The notes beneath the pieces are model-generated. The model was not told the origin of the DNA. It made no database searches and saw nothing but the letters and a program-made list of their open reading frames with translations. Positions 56,155-64,000 of a stretch of 64,000 nt of DNA are shown here, piece by piece. Positions within the stretch are counted from its first letter, which is position 1. Every line of letters begins with the position of its first letter. Source of the DNA: Oscarella lobularis (Eukaryota; Porifera; Homoscleromorpha; Homosclerophorida; Oscarellidae); assembly GCF_947507565.1 (NCBI RefSeq), contig NC_089183.1, forward strand, positions 1,116,001 through 1,180,000. Direction: 5' to 3'. A program made the translations under genes and the position numbers.

Positions 56155-56905
56155 GTATGCTTGTTCACCCAATTGAAAAGAAATACTGTTGAAATGCATA
56201 TATTATTTCTTTGCAAAAATTATTAGTTGAGAAGCACTCCAATTATGATCGCCGTTTTTGTCAGGACGAGATTGATTTGCTTTATTTGCTGATTTCGAAA
56301 GGGTGCAACGTGCTCACAAAAGACGGGGTAATCTACCACACAAAAAAAGAGAGACATAGCTTCATTGAGATTAGGCTTAAGACCTTTCAGTTTGTACGCT
56401 TGAAGCGGTAAACGACAGCAGTAGAATTTGCCTTTGGCTGATAGAGAAACTCTAATAGAATAACACACGGGCAAAACTTGTATTAGCAAATTGAAGTATT
56501 GCAGAGCGGAAACGGACTTCTTCGCTGTGCTGCTGCGAACAATCGTCTTAAAGTAGCGGAACATTTAATAGCTAATGGAACAAACATTGAACTTCGAAAC
56601 AACGTGAGACTGTGTGAACGTAATGGCTCTAAGAAATCGGATGGTAATTTAGGGGGGCGAGCCGCCTTTTCTTGTGGCTTGTAAATATGGAAGCGCTGCT
56701 CTGGTAGATCTGTTGATATCTAAAGGATGCAATCGTTTGGCAGAGACCACAGTGGGAAAAAAATTCATCTATTGATTTTACGTGTAAAGCTTTTTTGCAG
56801 TCGGGAGAAGGAGCTCTGGCTTTGGCGATCATCGCCAGACAATTTGAAATGACGCAGAAGCTAGTAAAATTGGGATTTGATGTAAACAAACCATGTGAAA
56901 TGGTA
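56155..56905 (+). pseudogene. K-type ankyrin cassette inserted into SLC17 copy 2
   Basis: Begins inside an intron (GTATGCTTGTTCACCCAATT, identical to the start of K2 intron 6 at 24690) and runs through ankyrin exons e (about 56228-56329), a (56507-56605), b (about 56655-56753) and c (about 56802-56900). It then breaks in the next intron, where SLC17 exon 8 sequence begins. It is closest to K2 24690-25480. It has no start or end exons of its own. Confidence 0.8.
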
Positions 56906-56924
56906 CTGTGACGTTTTTGATGTT

Positions 56925-57621
56925 TTGTCAGCTCTTTTACTTTCTTGCAATGAGCTTTTTTACTGTTCTCGGCGGATGGATAGCTGATGCAATTCGAAAT
57001 AGGTCAACCAGATGCACGAGAAATCTAATGAACTCCATAGGTATAATTCATACACGGAACTTGTTAAATTAATTAATAATTTTAGGTATGTTCTCTAGTG
57101 CGGTCTTCTTTGTTCTTTTGAACAACATTGCTAACAGAGCTCATGCTATTTTGATCTGCTCATGCTCAGCTGCAGCCATATATAGGTAATAGGTACTATG
57201 GCATTATCTGGGTACTATGTGAATATCTTAGACATTGCTCCCCATATGCGGGCTTTCTCGCGGGATTTGCAAATGTTGCTGGAACAATGACCAATATACT
57301 TGCACTTTACACGGCTAGAGCAATGGCCTCTGGTCCATCTGGATCGCAGGTATCTTATATGCGTTCTTCTTCAAGTTTTTCTATTAATTAACTTTTAGAT
57401 TTTGAAACTTCAGTGGGAAAATGTCTTTTAGCTAACTTACTGCTGAGATCTACGTCTTCGGTGGACTCACCTATTTGATTTTATCATCTGGACAGTTACA
57501 GTCGTGGGCGAAACTCAATAAGAAACCATGTGATAATGGAATGCCCGCTAACGGTCATATTATTTGCGATGAAGAGAGGGAGAGAGACGCCTTACTTAGC
57601 TGCGAATCGACAGCACACTAG
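56925..57621 (+). pseudogene. SLC17 3' exons, copy 2
   Basis: Exons 8 to 10 of an SLC17 gene: TTTTGTCAGCTCTTTTAC with SGWIAD-like sequence (GGCGGATGGATAGCTGATG), then NNIANRAHAILICSCSAA and the final exon ([17 protein letters not shown]). Frames are disrupted, so it is a pseudogene. Confidence 0.75.
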
Positions 57622-57791
57622 CAGTTATGTTGAAAATTGCATTTTCCGAATAGTTTTGGAATTTTCACTGGAATGTTTAGTTCATGCGTGCCGAACATAA
57701 TGACCTAGGCTCTCACGTACATGTGTACACGTATGTCGAAAAGAAGTATTGATATATAGCACACGTGATCGTAGAATGCACGGGAGGCCGG
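57622..57791 (+). promoter_or_regulatory. Upstream region of SLC17 copy 3
   Basis: Short intergenic stretch similar to the region before copy 1 (ATAGCACACGTGATCG versus ATAGCACGTGATCG), with a CACGTG core at both genes. It is likely the duplicated promoter. Confidence 0.4.
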
Positions 57792-59780
57792 ATGAAGGCA
57801 GGGGAGAAGAAACGTCGACGCCGGTTCTCCGGCGTTCCCGCTCGCTATACCTTGGCTTTTCTGTTCTTTCTCGGCTTCGTGGCCAGTTTCTTCCTTCGCG
57901 TCAATCTAAGCGTCGCCATAATCGAAATGAAGGCAAGGAGTCGCGCGTGATCGCGACGAAATTCCATAGCGACAGTGCGTAATTCGCGACGCATAGAAAG
58001 AATTCGGCTGGGATTCGAAGACGAGCGGTGAGCGATCGACTCGAATCTATGATCTAACGTTCATCATAATCTATCGCGACTTGTACGGTAGGAATTATTC
58101 TAAGTGCATTCTACTTCGGCTACATGATCACGCAACTTCCCTTCGGAATGCTCGCCGCCAAATACGGCTCAAAGCGAGTTTTCGGCGGAGGAGTGTTGTG
58201 CGCTTCGCTCCTTTCCCTTCTCACGCCCATCGCCGCCTATCACAAACAAAGTCTCATTTTGCTTCGCATTCTTCAAGGACTTGCCCTGGTATATGATGGC
58301 ACCATGCATGCATCGCCTACATCTAATTATTAATGAACTAGGGTGGCTCGTTTCCTTCTGTGCATGCAATGTGGAGAAAATGGGCTCCTCCACTCGAGCG
58401 AAGCAAACTAGTTTCAATATCCTGTGCAGGTGATCTTTCTGCAATACATACAGTATGTAGTCAGTGCTTACGTTTACTGTAGGTAGTAATATGGGTATTG
58501 CTTTTGCAATGCCTCTTAGTGGACTTCTTTGTGAGAGCGGATTTCGGAGTCCTCCCCACCAGTCCAAGTGGCCATCTGTCTTTTACGTATTTGGTCAGAA
58601 TATTTATAGATTTTTAGTGGCTTCATTATTTTTTCAAGGCGGTTTTGGCTTGGTTTGGTGTCTTGCCTGGTTTGCTCTCGTTCACGACTCGCCTCAATCT
58701 CATCCACGAATTAGCATCAAAGAACGAGATTATATTGTATCAGCTATCGAAGAGGAACATTGTCTACCAAAGAATGTGCGTTAGGAATAAAAATACATGC
58801 ACCTGACTAATTAATTGATTATTCTTGCACTTCTTTAGGAACGTCCACTGCCCCTTTTGCACATATTTATGTCGCCAGCTGTGTGGGCGATTGTTATTTC
58901 CATGATTTGTTACGATTGGGGCAGTCTTTTGCTCACCTCGGTCATGCCAACATTTGTTGATGACGTTTTACGTCTTGACATAACAGAAGTAGACAAAAAT
59001 CGCACTAGAACAATGACCACGTGTAATTTCCGGGGTCTTTAGAACGGAATCTTGTCAGCCCTTCCCTTTCTCGCAATGAGCGTTTTCACTGCTCTAAGTG
59101 GATGGATAGCTGATTCAATTCGAAAACGACAGCTTCTGTCGACCGGAGGCATAAGAAATCTAATGAACTCCATAGGTGCGATTGATCAATCTCAATATAC
59201 TTAGGAATTATTTAATCAAATAATTAGAATAATCGAATTAATTAATTAATTTCTTCAGGTATGTTCTTGCCTGCGCTCTTCTTAATTGTTTTGAATAACG
59301 TCGCTAGCAGAGCCCATGCTGTTATTATCTGTCTGTGCTTAACTGCAGGCTTAAGCACGTTGTCAACGTCTGGATACTTTGTGAATATGTTAGACATTGC
59401 TCCCCAATATGCGGGCTTTCTCGTGGGAATTGCCAATGTTGCTGGAACACTTTCGGCTGTGCTTGCACCCTACTCGGCCGGAGCAATGGCCTCTGCTCCA
59501 TCTGGATCACATGTATGGGAATGAATATTTGAGACACATAGCTTCTACTACAAGTTTTTTTATGTTGTAGATTTTGCAGCTTCAGTGGAAAAATATCTTT
59601 TACGTTACTGCTGAGATCTACGTCTTCGGTGGACTCACGTATTTGATTTTATCGTCAGGACGAATACAGTGGTGGGCTAGCGACGGACTCGATCAGTCAC
59701 GTGAGAATGGCAAGCCAGCCAACAGTAATTCTATTTACGAAGAAGAAGAAGCTCTACTTAGCCAGGAGTCCACACTATAA
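57792..59780 (+). CDS. Sialin-like SLC17 anion transporter, copy 3
   Basis: Same ten-exon plan as copy 1 and closely similar in sequence. TM1 reads [20 protein letters not shown]; later marks are [41 protein letters not shown] and [20 protein letters not shown], ending [13 protein letters not shown]. At the end of exon 1, 7 bp present in copy 1 are missing, so joining exon 1 to exon 2 as in copy 1 would shift the frame; either the splice site differs or the gene is damaged there. All later exons are open and phase-consistent. The Glu tract is shorter than in copy 1. Lysosomal or vesicular anion transport is inferred as for copy 1. Confidence 0.82.
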
Positions 59781-59907
59781 TAGATATGAATCAATTAATG
59801 TACGTTTCTTTGGCTAATAGTTATTTGAGATATCCTTGCGAAGATCGGTAAGGATTGTAATTCTCCAATAGTGAATTATCTATACGTAATTTTAGAATCA
59901 ATTTCAG

Positions 59908-60436
59908 GCGTATGTTGTTGGTAGGACCAGAAAACACGTCCTACAGCAACGTTATCTATAGATTAAAAATAACTGTTATGGCATCTCTATATAGAGAAGT
60001 TGCTCTTTCAGGGGTTTTTATTCTTTATGCGAAATTCCCTATCCTTCCAAGTTTCCTGAAAAGAAATTTTTTACTCAAGAGAGTCTCTGTTTGCTATAGT
60101 ACTAGCGTTCTATACCCGACATTCTAAAGATTTATCATTGCAACATTAGCAGTAGTGGAGGAGGTTTGTCATAGCGTCTTCGATCGAAATTATACGACAG
60201 ACACGAGTTTCAGAACGATAATTGATTGCATCTACGGACTCCTTCTCGAGCCCGAGCCAGAAGATCTTTTAGACAGGCGAGTCAATGAGTCCAGCGACGT
60301 TATTTCTAAAAATGTTTCCATGGACGGCATATACTTGCGGCGAAATACTTCTCTTCCAGAGCCGACTATGACACGCAGGCCAAAGAAACGACAAGAAAAT
60401 TTGCAAGCAGATTGCTTGAAGATTGTCGCAAAGTAG
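59908..60436 (+). pseudogene. E2 ubiquitin-conjugating-enzyme-like fragment
   Basis: Pieces in order resemble the UBC fold: VGPENTSY (GPxxTPYxGG strand region), GVFILYAKFP (GGxFxLxIxFP), then from about 60155 EEVCHSVFDRNYTTDTSFR with IIDCIYGLLLEPEPEDLLD, matching the C-terminal helix of E2 enzymes, with a cysteine where an active-site Cys could be. The pieces do not join in one phase with the splice sites I can see, the HPN motif is not visible and the middle is missing. It is therefore called a decayed or partial gene; an unusual splice pattern is the alternative. The following 45 residues are basic and unassigned. Confidence 0.45.
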
Positions 60437-61254
60437 GATTAAATAATTAAAATTATTCTTGCTGATAACGATACACCCCAGCATCTCAAATGTCATCTGA
60501 TGGGAAAACTATTCATCAATTCCGTACGGTGTTTATGCCCGGGCGTTGACATGAACATTATGGGTTTTTTTTGTGACTCGTTGTTACGTAGGGATGAGAC
60601 GTGTGCCACTGAATCAGGGTTGACGATCTTCACTGCACCGATCGGACATGAAAAATGAAATTGTTTCTAAATGAAGCTGTTTAGGCGTACGTTGCAGTAT
60701 ACGGCAAATGAAATTACACCTACAATTGTGTAAGCCATCAAGATATCCGGGCAGGTTTGAAGAATCCGGGACAGACGTGCCGGAGAGGAAGGAACCAGAA
60801 TCTCCACCTAGCGAAGCGATCCTGCACCCTTTGACGCCGACAACTCTTCAGAATGATGCGGAAATCTTTTTTCTAGGAGCAAGGTAAGCGTTCGCGCGTT
60901 TCAAACTCGTTTTCGCGACGATTTGGTATCCGACTTCGCCGCTAATCGCTTTCCCTCGTTTATTCCGCGTTCCTCGCTATCCGCACTCATCCGGCCAGTT
61001 GCACAGGGATATTCGTTTACTCCAACCAAATCATCGGGCCTCTCATCGCGATCCTCTGGGTTCTCTTAGAGATAAAGTACAGCCCAGCACGGACTGAACT
61101 CCAACCGCGTAAATATGTACGTAGCATCGCTGAAACGTTCGTATTTCTCTCAGGAACGTACAATGGAGATGAAGACGACTTTAATTAAGTGAGTCGAAAA
61201 GGACGCAAGGACTTGGAAATTGTCTCCGCCACCGTTTCACGTAGTAAGCTAGAC
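60437..61254. other. Stretch before the scaffold gap, one candidate exon
   Basis: At 60755-60883 an open, GC-richer segment flanked by GCAG and GTAAGC reads FEESGTDVPERKEPESPPSE and on to LHPLTPTTLQNDAEIFFLG. It looks like a real coding exon of a Pro/Glu-rich protein, but neighbouring exons were not found. Nothing else is recognised. Confidence 0.35.
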
Positions 61255-61454
61255 NNNNNNNNNNNNNNNNNNNNNNNNNNNNNNNNNNNNNNNNNNNNNN
61301 NNNNNNNNNNNNNNNNNNNNNNNNNNNNNNNNNNNNNNNNNNNNNNNNNNNNNNNNNNNNNNNNNNNNNNNNNNNNNNNNNNNNNNNNNNNNNNNNNNNN
61401 NNNNNNNNNNNNNNNNNNNNNNNNNNNNNNNNNNNNNNNNNNNNNNNNNNNNNN
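61255..61454. other. Assembly gap
   Basis: Exactly 200 N, a conventional scaffold gap. DNA on either side need not be contiguous at this distance. Confidence 0.99.
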
Positions 61455-61569
61455 ACGGCGCCGGAGGACGGCACGGCGGCGCGCCAGGCGTCTCCTCGCG
61501 CGCGCCTGAGGAGTCGCGGTCGCTTTCTTTCACAATTTCTACGTATGTAGTTTATTTTTTAAACTGCGC

Positions 61570-61602
61570 GATTAATTATTTATTTATTTATTTATAAATA
61601 CA
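61570..61602. repeat. (TTTA)n microsatellite
   Basis: Repeated TTAT/TTTA units in an AT-rich stretch just right of the gap. Confidence 0.7.
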
Positions 61603-61726
61603 AAAAATTGTTTCGTTTTCGTCTTCATCTCCGGTGTCCTTCGCATTTTTGTTTCCACGGTGGGTCTATATGGAGAGAGAGAATGTTGGTATTATTAGAT
61701 GAATGTACAATAGAGTGACTTATCTG

Positions 61727-61746
61727 GAGGGGGGTGGGGGGTTGGT
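61727..61746 (+). repeat. G-rich tract
   Basis: Two runs of six G close together (GGAGGGGGGTGGGGGGTTGG). Possible quadruplex or polypurine tract. Confidence 0.6.
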
Positions 61747-63403
61747 GCAAACAAGAATACTCAATATAGAGTATTAGACCCCCCAGGTGCATCCTTCTGA
61801 CTCCTGTCTGGCTTGGCTTCTCTCTTCTCTCCCACCCTCCAATATAATCCAATCATCGACTCCACACGAAAAGTCAAATACTTCCTCCGTTTCTTTTGTC
61901 TGGCTTGCCCACAATATTTGCTAACTGCTGAGCTCCTTTTGTTGGTGATTCCAGAGTGTACTACGGGTCAGAACGTACGCCCGTGGTCGCTGTCTCCTCG
62001 ACTTTTTACCGCAGCACTTGTTTCTGTGTATGTTCTTCGTGTATACTAGAATGTAAAGCTCTTTGCTGGACTCTCATAGGAGGAGGCTTTTCGTTTTCAA
62101 ACTCCTGTCAGTGCAGCAGATTCTCTCGTCCCACTGCTAGAGCTTTTTACTAGACTTTTGTTGTAGAAAATGTTGTCTGTATTCTGTCGACTTATTGCCG
62201 GGCTTTTTTCTGGGGACACAGGTATTGCTTGCTGCTTGAATGCTGGGCTTCCTACATACTAGATGTATCCCAGCGAAATTAGGAAGTCAACGTTTGCTTC
62301 GAGTAGAAGCATAGCTAGACGTTCCATACTTTCGCACATGCATACGTTATCCAGAGGTATGAGTTGATGTCCAGTAAAAGTGCACATGTTAGGTAAAAGT
62401 ACGGATCAGAAATTTGTTGGACAGAAGAATGAGGAGAAGCATGGAAAGAGAAGTCGGGCAGGCGCTAGGGTCGAAGCTATGAGTAGACGCTCTAAAACAT
62501 CCACCCGACACTGTATCTAGAAATACAAAGAGACGTTTCAGGTAATAAATTGATGTTCTGCGTTAATGTTTGAGAGCAAAAGTATGAGTCAGCGTCCTTA
62601 TTTTTCACTTAAGCATCTCCGCAAAGAACATCGATCCATACATACAAACGTCTACTCGTATTTTCTGGATAAGTACAGGCGAGATGAATGGAACATTCAC
62701 CCAAACTCGTACCGAAGCGTCGGCCAAACACCGTCTTCCCCTACTTCAACTCACGCCTCTACCGCAATCAATACTGACCCCATACTTCCACCTAAGCACG
62801 TACCTAATACCAAAACATCGACTCACAAACAGCTACCCACACTTCTAGATAAAACATGGGCGGACTGTCGGAAGCATTTAACTATACATCAAACATTGAC
62901 TGCCTCATGTCTCTATTTTTAGCCCGGACTTTCTTTAGGTGCTATTTTTCCTGAGCTCTACTGCGCTATCTAGACTTTACTCTTGTTAATTTGAAGCCAG
63001 GTGCTCGGCTCCTGTGCTCTACTGTGCTATGATAAATCCGTCTGGACTCTTGTTATTTGAAGCCAGTTGCTTCGCACGTAGTCTTGATTATGTCGTTCTC
63101 AGAGTCGTAGTCAATCGCTTATAGGTCGGTGGGCGTGAGATTGTGCTTGCTTTGTGTGTCGTTCAATGAGAGAGGTGGCGTCTGTTTGCTTATATCTTTC
63201 AGGGGCTCTCTGAAAAAGCTTTTCTTTCTTCAGGCCAGCTGCAACGACCACTTACACTATTATTACTGAACATTTCTCCATTTAGACCACCAAAAATGCA
63301 TATAAAACTACAAAAAGGAGTAGAAAATAAATAAAACCAGTCATACAATGCAAGGTGCACGTGCACAAACGGACAATGCAAACGCGGGGACCCACATGTA
63401 TTA

Positions 63404-63498
63404 TGATGGCTACGATTATGATGATATTGATGATAAATTTGAAGAAATTGATAAACATTGATGAATTTGAAAACATTGATGATGAAATTGATAATATG
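63404..63498. repeat. GAT/ATTGATGAA-rich tract
   Basis: Degenerate repeats of ATGATGAT and AAACATTGATGAA. The open frames crossing it are a by-product of the repeat. Confidence 0.6.
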
Positions 63499-64000
63499 GG
63501 GACGGTTAGCGGGTCGAAAAGGTGTTGCATGAATTAGCAAAAAATGTAGGACCCCTAATGCACACGTCTCTTCCAGTGGACGGCTTCCTATATGATTAGC
63601 TTCCTTAAATGCACTGGGCTTCACTACCTATTGTGACGTCACGCGTTAATCCGAACCACGTGGCCACAACGAGCGGCTTTTCCTCTCTAACTACAACGGG
63701 TGCTATAAGAGCCGCTCGCCAGACAAACATCTTAATCTATATAGGGAAAAATCTAGAAAGGGTCGATTAGCTAGTTTAGATATTAGTCCTAACTATCGTG
63801 ATGCATGGGCGGGATGCGCTTGGGGGCCCGCGGCCTAAGGGTTCAGACACTCACCCACACGTACAAACAAACAAGTAAACAATCACAAAACGACGCTTGT
63901 GTATGACTAAAGAATCGGGGCTACAAAAAATCCCGGCTTGCCTGTGATGTTGATCTTGACAGACTCGACTTGGACTTTCTGACGTCACGTGAGCTTTCGC

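Larger units (their letters stand above)
61455..64000. other. Post-gap region without recognisable genes
   Basis: Contains low-complexity tracts (61570-61602, 61727-61746, 63404-63498) and a short tandem duplication near 62960-63070 (CTCTACTG[C/T]GCTAT plus TTGAAGCCAG). A 118-codon plus frame at 62566-62922 (MFESKSMSQRPYFSLKHLRK) and a 141-codon minus frame at 63199-63624 have no recognised domain. No paralogs of the left-hand genes appear here. Confidence 0.4.

Noticed and set aside
63199-63624. 141-codon minus frame near the right end
   Set aside because: Largely produced by the GAT/ATTGATGAA repeat; no domain.

Overview
The window is metazoan nuclear DNA, most likely from a sponge with a compact genome. 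The evidence is pervasive GT-AG (and a few GC-AG) introns of about 50-100 bp, an animal-type 5S rRNA gene, a CTHRC1-like collagen, sialin-like SLC17 transporters, receptor tyrosine kinases (RTKs) with LDL-receptor class A ectodomains, and CARD/Death/ankyrin/ROCO proteins. The placement is inferred from gene content; I ran no searches. A 200-base run of N at 61255-61454 is a scaffold gap.

Layout. (1) 1-5820: the 3' end of one RTK and a nearly complete LDLa-TM-kinase RTK. (2) 7042-7160: 5S rRNA. (3) 7230-53122: a large array of paralogous units. Each unit has a minus-strand gene coding for CARD, an unrecognised domain, six ankyrin repeats, Roc, COR and Death (here 'CARD-ROCO'), facing head-to-head a plus-strand gene for an ankyrin-only protein that starts MGNSDSS, a myristoylation-type N-terminus (here 'K'). 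Six divergent pairs can be recognised: A/K1, B/K2, D/K3, C/K4, E/K5 and (lost)/K6. They are at every stage of decay. A looks whole. K4, K5 and K6 look largely whole. K2 and C have one or two lesions. B is truncated by fusion to a third RTK copy (15708-17400). D, E, K0, K1 and K3 are remnants. A CTHRC1-like gene (20594-21496) and decayed copies of it sit inside what was the B/K2 divergent promoter and upstream of K6. (4) 53901-59780: two sialin-like transporter genes with a broken third copy between them, into which a K-type ankyrin cassette has moved. (5) 59908-60883: an E2 ubiquitin-conjugating-enzyme-like fragment and one candidate exon. (6) After the gap, 61455-64000, I recognise no gene.

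How the parts may work together (inference). CARD plus Death plus ankyrin sensors on a ROCO switch is the logic of an intracellular innate-immune or cell-death receptor. The divergent partner is a membrane-tethered ankyrin protein that grows and shrinks by whole-exon duplication in blocks of five ankyrin exons. The head-to-head pairing, tandem birth and death, gene conversion and repeat-number change resemble paired NLR immune loci of plants, but with a ROCO core in place of NACHT or NB-ARC. This is the candidate undescribed system of the window.

No retroviral, LTR or Polinton-like element was recognised.
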